Below, in pieces: positions 26,529 to 35,123 of a DNA stretch of 64,000 nt. The translations under genes and the position numbers were made by a program. The notes beneath the pieces were generated by a model that made no database searches, was not told the DNA's origin, and worked only from the letters and a program-made list of their open reading frames with translations. How positions within the stretch are numbered: the first letter of the stretch is position 1; each line of letters begins with the position of its first letter. The DNA is from Planctomycetota bacterium (GTDB lineage Bacteria; Planctomycetota; Uabimicrobiia; Uabimicrobiales; Uabimicrobiaceae). The DNA lies in NCBI GenBank assembly GCA_029260735.1, contig JAJDCR010000057.1, forward strand, positions 1 to 64,000, given 5' to 3'.

Positions 26529-27314
26529 CTATCTACGAGTTTTAAAGAAACCAAGCATAGCTAGGGCCACTAAGACAAAACTACTCGGTTCAGGTATAGG
26601 CGAAGAAGCTCCCAAGAAAGTTACGAAGTTTTCTATTAACTGGGGAGTATTGCCATTCTGACTGTTTAAAGCACTTTCAAAAATAACTACCATCCGAGAG
26701 TTGTTTTTTCCAGCGATATCTCCAAAATCCCAAGCGACCATAGAACCCTGACCTGAGATTTTTTCTGTCACAAGAAATCCTTGCCCTGATTGTACCGATA
26801 ATTGTCCAGGATTAATCACAGATAAAGAAGGCATATTGGTAACATTAAAGAGTTGTTGGCCTTCGGTAGTAAAAGATTCTGTGAACGTTTGATCTTGTTG
26901 GGATTGTTGAACAAGAGTTCCTCCCCCAGAAAGACTTACAAAATTAATAATGGAGTTATCCCTTGCCTGAAATTCTGTAAACCCACTCGTGACTTTTTCT
27001 CCTTTCAATAGTAAGCGACCCCCTTGGGCCAAATAATCATTGTAGGCGTTTTGCTCACTAACAGATAAAGCAAATTCAGGACGTAAATCCCATATTTGAT
27101 CAAAGTCAGAGAATGTTTCTCCAGAAGCCGATGTTCCCGTGTTGACAAAGGTATGGCCTAGACTCGTAAGTGCGTTTTGGGTATTGGTGATGTGAGATAG
27201 CTCAAATCTCGTGTCGTCTGTAACAAGAAGTAGAATATTATCAGCAGATATTGACTGCAAAAAAGAAACGCAAAAAATTGCTGAAACTGTAAGAAAAGCC
27301 CATTTTTTATTCAT
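26529..27314 (-). CDS. PEP-CTERM protein with ThuA-like/N-terminal exported domain
   Basis: 261 residues. A signal peptide (MNKKWAFLTVSAIFCVSFLQSISA) leads into DNILLLVTDDTRFELSHI..AL, a Rossmann-like alpha/beta pattern that recalls class I glutamine-amidotransferase-like or ThuA-like folds (GGRLLLKGEKV later), but I see no catalytic Cys. It ends in IPEPSSFVLVALAMLGFFKTRR, a PEP box, membrane helix and basic tail. It is the second PEP-CTERM protein in the window, so the host very probably has an exosortase elsewhere. Function unknown; likely an envelope or extracellular protein. Confidence 0.75.
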   Translation of the reverse strand: MNKKWAFLTVSAIFCVSFLQSISADNILLLVTDDTRFELSHITNTQNALTSLGHTFVNTGTSASGETFSDFDQIWDLRPEFALSVSEQNAYNDYLAQGGRLLLKGEKVTSGFTEFQARDNSIINFVSLSGGGTLVQQSQQDQTFTESFTTEGQQLFNVTNMPSLSVINPGQLSVQSGQGFLVTEKISGQGSMVAWDFGDIAGKNNSRMVVIFESALNSQNGNTPQLIENFVTFLGASSPIPEPSSFVLVALAMLGFFKTRR

Positions 27315-27327
27315 TTTTTTTTCCCTG

Positions 27328-27363
27328 AAGGTTTATCTATGACAAATTTACCATGATCGCGAG
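27328..27363 (+). pseudogene. Remnant of a second copy of the zinc-ribbon gene
   Basis: The bases read AGG TTT ATC TAT GAC AAA TTT ACC ATG, encoding RFIYDKFTM, the same nine residues as in the zinc-ribbon gene (23994-24020), with two silent third-position changes. No open frame extends on either side. An imperfect hairpin with seven T residues (about 27392-27434) follows and resembles the terminator at 23755-23792 in sequence. Confidence 0.55.
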
Positions 27364-27391
27364 ATTTCACAAAGCTAGTTTTTCCGTTTAC

Positions 27392-27434
27392 GAAAAAAAC
27401 CTCGAACTTAAAAAATATAAATTCGAAGGTTTTT
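27392..27434 (+). terminator. Imperfect terminator-like hairpin
   Basis: ACCTCGAACTTA and AATTCGAAGGT, with one bulge, precede a run of seven T residues on the plus strand. The sequence is a degenerate relative of the terminator at 23755-23792. The A-run on the other side could let it also end transcripts of the minus-strand lipoprotein gene, whose stop codon lies at 27439. Confidence 0.55.
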
Positions 27435-27438
27435 TTAT

Positions 27439-27621
27439 CTAGTTGCCGTTAAGCCGATTTTTCAGATGTTCAATTTCAGAAGGGGTAACATCTTGTCTAT
27501 TGAAAGTGACAGATGTGGCTTCCCACTTACCATCTACTTTTTGGTATGTAATAACTCCAGGTGCTTGGCACGATGCTAAGAACGATAATAAAACTATTAG
27601 GAAAATCATTCGGAGTTTCAT
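27439..27621 (-). CDS. Small lipoprotein of unknown function
   Basis: 60 residues. A short hydrophobic signal (MKLRMIFLIVLLSFLASC) ends in the lipobox LASC, predicting lipid attachment at the cysteine. The mature part is only about 43 residues, ending KNRLNGN. I chose the ATG at 27621, 5 bases after GAGGG; an upstream ATG at 27633 adds four residues. It has no recognised family. Confidence 0.65.
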   Translation of the reverse strand: MKLRMIFLIVLLSFLASCQAPGVITYQKVDGKWEATSVTFNRQDVTPSEIEHLKNRLNGN

Positions 27622-27775
27622 CGAGACCCTCATTTCTAAAAAAGTTATTTCTTTAACTGCCTGCGAACAAAAACAGGTTCAGTGTCGCTAGTTTACAAAA
27701 ACTAACGAAAGATCCAAGAAAAAAATCATCCCTTCATCTAATCTTGTCCACCCTGAATCATCTTACTTCGCAAAT

Positions 27776-29182
27776 TTACAAGACAACAATTTCAAAACCC
27801 ATTTCTCTTGATATTTTTTTTAGATTCTCAATATTCTGTAAACTCTTGCAATAAGATATGTCAAGCGATTTCAAATTAACCAAGCTCTCCAAATCGATAG
27901 ACTCTAGGCTTTCACAACCGGAAAGATCCAGTTGGGTTAGGTTTTCCATTTTTGAAAGTCCCTTTAGGGAAGCCAATTTTTCACAATTCCATAGATTGAG
28001 AACACGAAGTTGATCTAATCCTTGAAGGTCTACTTCACTTAAGTTCACGCACCCTGATAATTCAATTTCTATTAGTTCACTCATGGTTTTAAATTCTACA
28101 TATTCTAAAGAATAGCACTGAAATGCAGTAAGAGTGTTCAAGTTTGCGAACTTTTCTATATTTCCTAAGCTCTTTAGATTTTCGCAGTCTGCCATGGACA
28201 ATTGACGCAAATTGACAAGAGGTAAAAAATAATCCATATTTTCTAGACCAGAACATTGAGATAGAGAAAGCTTTTCTAATTGTGAAAGTCCGCTAATGAC
28301 CTCTAAATCCCCTGAAAAACCACGAATTCGAAGAGAGCTTAAAGACAGTTTCCTTAACACTTCAATATTAGCTAAATGGAAGCAACAAGAAATATCTAGT
28401 GACTTTAGTTTAGTCAATTTTGCCAATAAATCTATACTTTCAACTTCATTCATATAAGAGATCGCAAGGTTTTCTAGGTTTATTAATTTCTCGATTCCTT
28501 CGAGAGTATACAAATTATCGGGCGAATTGTTACGAAGCGTTCCACATTCTCTAAATTCTAGCGTGGTAACTTGCGTTAGGTTTTTAAGCCAATGAAAATC
28601 ATCAAATAAAAGACAATAGTCTAAGATCAAAGTTTCTAGATTTGTAAGTTGTGCTAGATCTGTTGTCGCTTCTAAAGAGTCGCATCTTATATCTAAAAAA
28701 TGTAAAGAGTCTAAACCGACCAATCCTCTGATATTTTTTAGACTGCTCGAGTCTGGAAAAGCTAAGTGTGCAAGTTGCTTAAAGTTTTCTAGATGATCAA
28801 CATGTTCTAATTTATCGCTACCGCGGATGTGCAATGCTGTCAGATGATTTAAACAGCCCAGTAGACTTAGGTCTCTTAGTTCGCTTCCATCTGTAATCTC
28901 AAGAGCTTTGATATGAGAAAATCCTTGTAATTTTTTGAGCGCCGCTGAGTCTAGAGTTTCTAAAACAATCTTGCCAATAAGATCCCAAGCAACGAGATTC
29001 TCATCCAAAGATTTCCAAACCCGCAGTTCTATTGGCCAGTCCTGTACCACATCATGGGCATAGCACAAAGCCTGTTTTCTCTCATCGCACTCAGACCAAT
29101 TTTCAAAGCACTCGACAAGAGAAGACCAAACGTTTTCATTCGCCTGTTCTTGCAAAATTTTGCGCAACTTTCCAAATGACAT
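27776..29182 (-). CDS. Leucine-rich-repeat protein
   Basis: 468 residues. After an N-terminal segment of about 80 residues (tryptophan-rich, VWKSLDENLVAWDL) come roughly 16 leucine-rich repeats of 22-24 residues with the pattern LxxLxxLxLxxCxxLxxIExL, many with a conserved Cys at the strand end as in cysteine-containing LRRs (LDLSGCESLESIDLESL, LDISYCKSLQNIENL). There is no signal peptide or membrane segment, so it is probably cytoplasmic. LRR solenoids bind proteins; the partner is unknown. It is monocistronic. Such proteins are commonly expanded in large planctomycete genomes, which fits the inferred host. Confidence 0.85.
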   Translation of the reverse strand: MSFGKLRKILQEQANENVWSSLVECFENWSECDERKQALCYAHDVVQDWPIELRVWKSLDENLVAWDLIGKIVLETLDSAALKKLQGFSHIKALEITDGSELRDLSLLGCLNHLTALHIRGSDKLEHVDHLENFKQLAHLAFPDSSSLKNIRGLVGLDSLHFLDIRCDSLEATTDLAQLTNLETLILDYCLLFDDFHWLKNLTQVTTLEFRECGTLRNNSPDNLYTLEGIEKLINLENLAISYMNEVESIDLLAKLTKLKSLDISCCFHLANIEVLRKLSLSSLRIRGFSGDLEVISGLSQLEKLSLSQCSGLENMDYFLPLVNLRQLSMADCENLKSLGNIEKFANLNTLTAFQCYSLEYVEFKTMSELIEIELSGCVNLSEVDLQGLDQLRVLNLWNCEKLASLKGLSKMENLTQLDLSGCESLESIDLESLVNLKSLDISYCKSLQNIENLKKISREMGFEIVVL

Positions 29183-29588
29183 ATAAATTCCTAAAAATTT
29201 TTAATGGCAGCAAAAACTACCTCTCTATTTTTTCTATCTCGCTGTTTTTCTTTCTCTACTGGGCTGTTTTTACTCTTCAAAAGAAAGGAAATCGTAATTC
29301 AACTAATAAAAATAGCATAGACAACCATGAGCCACAATAGGAAAATAGTCCACTTGTCGAATATCCTTGTTTTTGTAGCAAACGTTTAATAGCCTGCAAA
29401 GTCTTTTATTTTCAGCGCGTCCCCCCAAAGGGTACGGCTTAAGTTGACACTGCTGTCTAAAATCTCGCAAAGAAATGAGTGTAAATCACATCGCAATTAA
29501 CTTACACTTTAATAAATCCGATATCGAAAAAAACATAAAACGCCGCAGATAAAGTTCTGCCAAATTTTCACGAGTAAGGAGAAACAGA
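29183..29588. promoter_or_regulatory. Divergent intergenic region with operator-like inverted repeat
   Basis: No gene is seen. AGTGTAA (29478-29484) and its complement TTACACT (29502-29508), 17 bases apart, form a symmetric site about 80 bases before the SDR start and could bind a dimeric repressor. A TTGACA hexamer lies at 29444-29449 but no matching -10 box is evident. AAGGAG precedes the SDR start codon. Confidence 0.35.
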
Positions 29589-30377
29589 ATGACTAAAACT
29601 ATATTGATCACAGGGGCTACTGATGGCATCGGTCTTGAGACTTCCAGAATACTGGTTCAGCAAGGTCATCATGTTTTACTACATGGGCGCAGTCCAGAAA
29701 AATTAAAGAAGGTTGAAGCAGAGCTTTCAGTGCTGGGATCTGTAAAAAGCTATGTCGCTGATTTATCGGATATGAAAGCTGCTAAGTCATTGGCAAAAGC
29801 TGTAGCCGAAAACCACCCATCAATTGATGTGCTTATTAACAATGCAGGAGTACTTCAAGCACCAGACGGGACAAGCGCAGATGGTTTTGATATACGCTTT
29901 GTTGTCAATACCATTTCTCCCTATATATTAACAAAAGAACTGTTGCCAATATTAAGTAATAATGGGCGTGTTGTCAATGTATCTTCGGCGGCGCAAGCTC
30001 CTGTCGATCTTGATGCATTAGCTGGTAAAGGTGGTGAATTAGATGTGATGAATGCCTACTCTCAGAGCAAACTTGCTATCACTATGTGGTCGCGCGCAAT
30101 GGCAAATTTGCTTGGTAATAACACGGTGATCGTTGCTGTTAACCCCGGTTCACTATTAGGGAGCAAGATGGTCAAAGAAAAATTTGGCGTTGCAGGTAAA
30201 GATATTCGCATTGGCGCAGATATTCTTGTTCGTGCATCGTTGTCCGATGAATTTTCTAACGCTTCGGGCAAATATTTCGACAACGACTCTGCTTGCTTTG
30301 GCAATCAGCACCCTGATGCCTTAGACGACAAAAAGTGCAAAGAAATCATAGACGTAATTGAAACTGTTGTGAATTAA
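29589..30377 (+). CDS. Short-chain dehydrogenase/reductase
   Basis: 262 residues. Cofactor motif ILITGATDGIGLETSRIL, then LLHGRSPEKL, the NNAG motif (LINNAGVLQAP), the catalytic serine segment VNVSSAAQAPVD and the Tyr/Lys pair in AYSQSKLAIT. This is the classical SDR set, for an NAD(P)-dependent alcohol or ketone oxidoreductase with unknown substrate. The sequence style (higher GC at third positions than its neighbours, a well-formed AAGGAG site and an operator-like repeat upstream) suggests it may have been acquired by transfer. It ends 47 bases before the kinase gene on the same strand. Confidence 0.85.
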   Translation: MTKTILITGATDGIGLETSRILVQQGHHVLLHGRSPEKLKKVEAELSVLGSVKSYVADLSDMKAAKSLAKAVAENHPSIDVLINNAGVLQAPDGTSADGFDIRFVVNTISPYILTKELLPILSNNGRVVNVSSAAQAPVDLDALAGKGGELDVMNAYSQSKLAITMWSRAMANLLGNNTVIVAVNPGSLLGSKMVKEKFGVAGKDIRIGADILVRASLSDEFSNASGKYFDNDSACFGNQHPDALDDKKCKEIIDVIETVVN

Positions 30378-30424
30378 GCTAGCTTTGTTCTGAAAAGTTC
30401 TGATGTCCGGTCCAAGGAAGTCTT

Positions 30425-33400
30425 ATGGCAAATGAAATAGATAAAACAAAAAAAGCCTCCGATCAATTAAAATATAAAGATCTTCAGATCAACTCAATGT
30501 TTGCTCACTATCAAATAAAAAAAGAACTGGGCCGAGGAGGAATGGGGATTGTTTATAAAGCAATGGACACAAAGCTCAAGCGCATAGTCGCTCTAAAGCT
30601 TATCCTTCGTAGTGGAGCTGACAGTGGGGAATCTAAGAGATTTTTCCAAGAGATTATGGTGATGGCCCAATTAGAGCACCCTAATATTGTTCGTTTATTT
30701 GAAATGGGAGAAAGTCCTGTGATGTATTTCACGATGGAATACATCGAGGGAGAAGATTTTTCCTCTTTCATTAAAAACAAATCTACTAACTATAAGAAGT
30801 TATCCCATATATTCTTGAGCGCGATTAATGGAATATCTGAGATCCATCGAAATAACATTCTCCACCGCGATATAAAGCCTTCCAATATTCTTGTCACTCC
30901 CAGTGGAGAAGCTAAAATTATGGATTTTGGATTGGCCAAATGTACAAATGCTGAGACTCAGTTGTCGCAAACCGGTGATATACTCGGAACCGTTGCTTAC
31001 ATCTCTCCCGAGCAAGCCCACGGAACTAGCGTAGACGTAAGAGCTGATATTTATTCTTTAGGAGCCACCCTCTACGAAGCTTTGACCAGTCGACCTCCCT
31101 TTCAAGGGCAATCGCACTATAATATTCTATATCAAGTGTACAGTGTGGATCCGGTTGCTCCTAGAAGGTTGAAACCGGATATCCCCTGGGAGCTAGAAGC
31201 TATTTGCCTAAAGTGTTTAGAAAAATCTCCGGCTAAACGCTACTCTAGTGCTAAGCAAATGGCAAAGGATTTGAGAAACTTTATTGAAAATCGGCCCATT
31301 TTGGCTAAGTCACCGAGCAAAGTATCTTTTGTTCTTAAGTGGATTCAGCGCAATAGGCTGATATCTTTTATTACAACAGTTTCCGCTCTTTCTATTATGA
31401 CTCTTTTGTTCGCTTTTATCTCGCAGCAAGAAGATAAGATTCGCAAAGAGCAACAAATAAATTTGATAACAAAGAGAAATTTAGAAAAGGAAAAGAAGGC
31501 TAAAGAAAAGGAAAAGAAGGCCAAAGAGAAAATCGAGCTGGCTCATGCTGAAATTGCTAAACAACAAAAAATTGCTCTGGAAAAGAACTCCCAGTTAAGG
31601 CAAGCGCTATATCGCTCCAAAATCCGCCTGGCTCAGCAATACGAGAAGAGTTCTCCCAAGAAAGTGAAACTTTTTTTGGCGAGTTGCCCTCCTGATTTAC
31701 GCAATTGGGAATGGGGATGGATTTATCATAAAGCAAGTGATGAAATCTCTAATTGGCCTTTAATTCAAGGAAATCAAAGAGACCAACCTCGCTATGCTAC
31801 GTTTCACCCAGATGGAAAACGCTTGGCTTGCTGTTATTCTCAACACTTTGTTCTTTGGAATTTACGAACCGGAGAGGAAGAATTTCGCTTGCGATGCGAA
31901 ACAACTCTGGAGTATTGTGCTTTTCATCCAAACGGAAGGTTCTTTCTAGTATCTGGTTGGAATGGTTTTCTCGCTCTTTACGATCTAGTCGAAAAAAGAG
32001 AAATTCGAAGATATCAAGGACACAAAAATAAAGTTAAAAGCTGCACTTTTAGTCCCGATGGGAAAATATTTCTATCTCAAGAAAACAAAGGGATGATTCT
32101 TTGGGATTTCATTACGGGAAAAAAACTCTTGGCTATTCCATCCCGAAGCGACATTAACAGGGTTGCTTTTAGCCCAGATGGAAACTTAATTGCCATAGCC
32201 CAAGACAATACAATGCTGAGCATATTCAATAGCCAAACAGGAGAGAGAAGAAAGGTTTTAGCAGGGCACGCTGGCACTGTAACGAGTTGTGTTTTTTCTC
32301 CTCGTGGAGACCTTCTTCTTTCCTCTAGCGAAGACCTATCTTTGAGACTTTGGGAGGTAAAGACAGGAAAGGAAATAAGGGCATTTGAGGGACACACCGA
32401 CTACGTGACGGGGTGTGACTTTAGTCCTGATGGAAAAACGATTATTTCGTCTAGCTTTGACGGTTTCATTAAAAAATGGGATACCCACACGGGAAAAGAA
32501 CTTTGGTCGTGGAGAGGGCACGAACACAAAGTTGCTTCCTGTCAGTTTTCCCCCAGTGGTAAACTGCTGGTTTCTGTATCTGTTAAGAACCGAGGCAGTA
32601 TTAAGGTATGGAGTAACCAGTTACCTGAAAAACCTTTAGTTTTACAAGGGCACCATCGAAAAATAACCTCTTGTGCTATAGACCCTCAGAATAAAAGAAT
32701 CGTTTCCGGAAGTTATGACACTACCGCTAAAACCTGGGATTTAAAAAATGGCCAAGTGGAAAACACTCTCTTTGGACATCGTTTTACAGCAGTTTCCTCT
32801 TGTGCCTTTAGCCCTGATGGACAAACCATCGCTACCGGAGGTTACGATTTTACATTGAGATTGTGGGACAGTGAAACCGGTAAGCAAAAGGCTATTTTGG
32901 AAGAGCACCAGGGAAAGGTGACGAGTTGTGTTTTTAGCCCCGATGGCAAAAAAATGGCTTCGACCAGCGAAGACAAAACTTTCAAAATTTGGGACGTGGA
33001 AAAGAGAAAATGTCTGGTGACCCACCGAGATGAAAAAAGATTCAGTTGCGCTTTTAGCCCAGATGGAAAAACTTTGATTGTAACCCAAAGAAATCTTTTT
33101 GAAATTTGGGATGTGGAATTTAAAGTTGCTCGACGCCAAGTTATCACTGACCAAAAAGATGTTATTAACTACTGCACCTTTAGTCCAGATGGAAAAATAT
33201 TCGCTACCTGTGGCAGTGACCACACAATTAGGCTATGGACTAGCAAAAACGGAAAGCCAGTAGCTACCTTAAAAGGCCACTCTGATCATGTTTATTTCTG
33301 TAGTTTTAGCCCTAATGGAAAGAGGCTCGTTTCGGGAGGACGAGACAAAACTCTTTTGATTTGGGATATGGAAAGTAAACAACTCATTTTAGAGTTGGGA

Positions 33401-33514
33401 GGACATAAAGGTAGTATTTCCGCTTGCTTTTTTACCTTAGATGGGCGCAAAATTATCTCAGCCAGCGAAGACCGAACGATTCGAATATGGTCTTCTGCTG
33501 ATTGGAAAAATTGA
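30425..33514 (+). CDS. Membrane Ser/Thr protein kinase with 14 WD40 repeats
   Basis: 1,029 residues. The kinase domain (about 29-290) is complete: glycine loop LGRGGMGIVYKA, Lys58 in VALKLI, HRD at 147-149, DFG at 167-169 and APE-like SPEQA. A single membrane segment follows near 312-332, then a Lys/Glu-rich coiled coil at about 345-400. From about residue 450 to the end there are 14 WD40 units, each with an FSPDGK-type turn and a closing WD, which is the number for two seven-bladed propellers. Topology therefore puts the kinase in the cytoplasm and the propellers outside the membrane as a sensor. This kinase-propeller architecture is typical of planctomycetes. A perfect terminator follows. 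Confidence 0.95.
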   Translation: MANEIDKTKKASDQLKYKDLQINSMFAHYQIKKELGRGGMGIVYKAMDTKLKRIVALKLILRSGADSGESKRFFQEIMVMAQLEHPNIVRLFEMGESPVMYFTMEYIEGEDFSSFIKNKSTNYKKLSHIFLSAINGISEIHRNNILHRDIKPSNILVTPSGEAKIMDFGLAKCTNAETQLSQTGDILGTVAYISPEQAHGTSVDVRADIYSLGATLYEALTSRPPFQGQSHYNILYQVYSVDPVAPRRLKPDIPWELEAICLKCLEKSPAKRYSSAKQMAKDLRNFIENRPILAKSPSKVSFVLKWIQRNRLISFITTVSALSIMTLLFAFISQQEDKIRKEQQINLITKRNLEKEKKAKEKEKKAKEKIELAHAEIAKQQKIALEKNSQLRQALYRSKIRLAQQYEKSSPKKVKLFLASCPPDLRNWEWGWIYHKASDEISNWPLIQGNQRDQPRYATFHPDGKRLACCYSQHFVLWNLRTGEEEFRLRCETTLEYCAFHPNGRFFLVSGWNGFLALYDLVEKREIRRYQGHKNKVKSCTFSPDGKIFLSQENKGMILWDFITGKKLLAIPSRSDINRVAFSPDGNLIAIAQDNTMLSIFNSQTGERRKVLAGHAGTVTSCVFSPRGDLLLSSSEDLSLRLWEVKTGKEIRAFEGHTDYVTGCDFSPDGKTIISSSFDGFIKKWDTHTGKELWSWRGHEHKVASCQFSPSGKLLVSVSVKNRGSIKVWSNQLPEKPLVLQGHHRKITSCAIDPQNKRIVSGSYDTTAKTWDLKNGQVENTLFGHRFTAVSSCAFSPDGQTIATGGYDFTLRLWDSETGKQKAILEEHQGKVTSCVFSPDGKKMASTSEDKTFKIWDVEKRKCLVTHRDEKRFSCAFSPDGKTLIVTQRNLFEIWDVEFKVARRQVITDQKDVINYCTFSPDGKIFATCGSDHTIRLWTSKNGKPVATLKGHSDHVYFCSFSPNGKRLVSGGRDKTLLIWDMESKQLILELGGHKGSISACFFTLDGRKIISASEDRTIRIWSSADWKN

Positions 33515-33543
33515 TAGTCGAGTTTTCTCCACAATTTCAATAC

Positions 33544-33586
33544 CAGCTAATGGGAAAAATATATTTTTCCCATTAGCTGTTTTTTT
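33544..33586 (+). terminator. Rho-independent terminator after the WD40 kinase
   Basis: A perfect 18-bp palindrome, CAGCTAATGGGAAAAATA joined directly to TATTTTTCCCATTAGCTG (33544-33579), is followed by seven T residues. It lies 30 bases beyond the kinase stop. Confidence 0.9.
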
Positions 33587-33600
33587 ATGGGAAGGAATTT

Positions 33601-33864
33601 TTAGCTGTTTTTACGAGATTCTATGTCTTGTAAAATCTCTTTTTCAATAGATTGAAGATCTACCTCAGTTTGGGCACTTTGAACTCTATCTTTGTATTTT
33701 CCCATTATCCCAGTATTTTGAATATTGCTCCACTTAAGGAGTCCTAAAACTTCTCCTTTTACAAGTCCTTTTTCGAGTCCTTCCTTCAAACCTTTTTCAT
33801 GGCCTTTAACATAACCAGTTTTAGCCCCTTGATCAATAAGGCGTTGCGGTAAAGTTTCGATCAT
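33601..33864 (-). pseudogene. C-terminal remnant of an Rpn-family nuclease gene
   Basis: 87 codons, matching the last 87 residues of the full gene at 44329-45378 with only six or so substitutions (MIETLPQRLIDQGAKTGYVK start; IEKEILQDIESRKNS end). It contains the GLKEGLEKGLVKGE repeat-like helix but none of the catalytic PD-(D/E)xK domain, which was lost with the 815-bp deletion. It is therefore not a functional nuclease. Confidence 0.85.
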
Positions 33865-33955
33865 GGTAGTACTTTGCCACTTTCTTTTTTGTTTGAGGTT
33901 ATTTTATCAGAGGCTGGGACAAAATGAATTTTTCTTCTTGGCTACCTTTCTTCTG

Positions 33956-34129
33956 TCAAATATTGAGATTATCCAGTTCTTGGATAATCTCTTTGGTATA
34001 AAGGTGCTCTAGAGAAGAGGTGAGCTTGGCGGTGGACTTCTTTTGTATTTGAGTTTTTTGGAGATATTTGGTGGGGAGTTCACTGATCGAGGACAGAAGG
34101 GTTGTTCGTATTTGTTGAGGAGGAGGGAA
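33956..34129 (-). pseudogene. Decayed C-terminal coding fragment within the repeat
   Basis: An open frame without a start, ending LYTKEIIQELDNLNI and a stop at 33956-33958. The equivalent stretch in the right copy (about 45495-45670) has an in-frame stop and codon losses. Both look like the tail of one unrecognised gene that was truncated before the element was duplicated. Family not recognised. Confidence 0.35.
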
Positions 34130-34255
34130 GTTTTTTTTTGTTCTTTTATTTACCCAAAAATGCTATAGCCTTTATCCTACCTGGCTAAAATTACGTCTGG
34201 CATGGGTTATTTTTATCTAAACAACTTGAGAAAATTGAAAGAGCTTAGACTAATA

Positions 34256-34489
34256 CAGTGGAACATTAATTAATTAATTGGAAATATATGATATAATTGG
34301 GTAAAAAAGGAGGCTCCAATGAAACCCAAGACATATCAAGTAAAGCTAAGTAACAAAGAAAAAAAATATTTAGAAAAATTTACAACGAGTGGAATAAGAT
34401 CAGCGAAAGAGATAATCTGTTCGTTCCTAGTTTTTCTATACCTTTTTTTATAAAGCTTTAATGTTTGTTTTAAAATTAATGTTCCATGG
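34256..34489 (+). mobile_element. 234-bp IS630-type MITE or internally deleted insertion sequence
   Basis: Terminal inverted repeats CAGTGGAACATTAATT (left) and AATTAATGTTCCATGG (right) match at 14 of 16 positions and are flanked on both sides by TA, the target duplication of the IS630/Tc1-mariner superfamily. Inside is a 44-codon start of an IS630-type transposase. The element cannot move by itself but could be mobilised in trans. Confidence 0.8.
34319..34453 (+). pseudogene. N-terminal fragment of an IS630-family transposase
   Basis: 44 codons after a good site (AAAGGAGGC). The first 33 residues, MKPKTYQVKLSNKEKKYLEK followed by FTTSGIRSAKEI, match the DNA-binding helix-turn-helix start of IS630-type transposases. 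The frame then runs into a hydrophobic out-of-register tail (CSFLVFLYLFL) and stops, consistent with an internal deletion that removed the DDE catalytic region. It lies within terminal inverted repeats. Confidence 0.8.
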
Positions 34490-34573
34490 TACTAGCTGCC
34501 TTACGGGTAAACAAAATCTCTCGCTATCTTGTAAAATTTATTTTTAGGAAATCCCTTAGAAAGAGAAATATTT

Positions 34574-35119
34574 ATGAAAAAACTAGTCAAAATTACTATT
34601 GTTATCACTTTGGGACTGATTTTTGTAGCACAAATGATGTCTCATGTTACAGCAGAAAATCGTAATGTAGAGCAGATATTAAAAGAGAAAGGCATTGTGC
34701 TCACCACTCCTAAACCACCTAAGGCCAGTTTTGTATATGCTGTTAGAACAGGCAATTTAGTGTTTTTATCTGGGCACGGGCCTAAAAAAACAGAAGGGGG
34801 ATTTATTACCGGTAAAGTGGGTAAGGATTTAACTGTAGCAGAGGGACAACAAGCTGCTCGTTTGACAGCTATTAGTTTATTGTCTTCATTGCAGGCCGAG
34901 ATTGGTGATTTAAATAAAGTCAAACGCATAGTGAAAGTTTTTGGAATGGTCAATGCTACCAACTCTTTTACTGAGCATTCGGTTGTTATCAATGGCTGTT
35001 CTGATTTATTAATTGAAGTTTTTGGAGACAGTGGTAAACATGCTCGAGCAGCTGTTGGAATGGTTTCATTACCACTTGATTTTGCAGTAGAAATAGAGAT
35101 GATTGTTGAGGTTGAATAA
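34574..35119 (+). CDS. Exported RidA/YjgF-family protein
   Basis: 181 residues. An N-terminal signal (KLVKITIVITLGLIFVAQMM, cleaved near VTAEN) is followed by a complete YjgF/RidA domain: GNLVFLSGHGPKK, then GQQAARLTAISLLSSL, LNKVKRIVKVFGMVNA, and HARAAVGMVSLPLDFAVEIE with the catalytic-pocket arginine. RidA enzymes hydrolyse reactive 2-aminoacrylate and related imines in the cytoplasm, so a signal peptide is unusual and suggests a periplasmic variant. It sits alone in the accessory island behind the MITE, with a hairpin after its stop. An antisense frame of 165 codons is a shadow. Confidence 0.85.
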   Translation: MKKLVKITIVITLGLIFVAQMMSHVTAENRNVEQILKEKGIVLTTPKPPKASFVYAVRTGNLVFLSGHGPKKTEGGFITGKVGKDLTVAEGQQAARLTAISLLSSLQAEIGDLNKVKRIVKVFGMVNATNSFTEHSVVINGCSDLLIEVFGDSGKHARAAVGMVSLPLDFAVEIEMIVEVE

Positions 35120-35123
35120 TGAA

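Larger units (their letters stand above)
33591..34130 (-). repeat. Truncated left copy of the Rpn element
   Basis: This stretch is a near-identical, same-orientation copy of 44318-45670, but an 815-bp internal segment is missing. The junction lies at a GTAGTA hexamer that in the full copy occurs at both ends of the missing segment (44594-44599 and 45409-45414), the signature of a deletion between short direct repeats. Sequence on both sides of the junction remains closely similar to the full copy. Confidence 0.85.

Noticed and set aside
14594..27314. Exosortase gene expected with the two PEP-CTERM proteins
   Set aside because: No multi-spanning membrane protein with the exosortase Cys-Arg-His pattern is encoded in the window; it must lie elsewhere.
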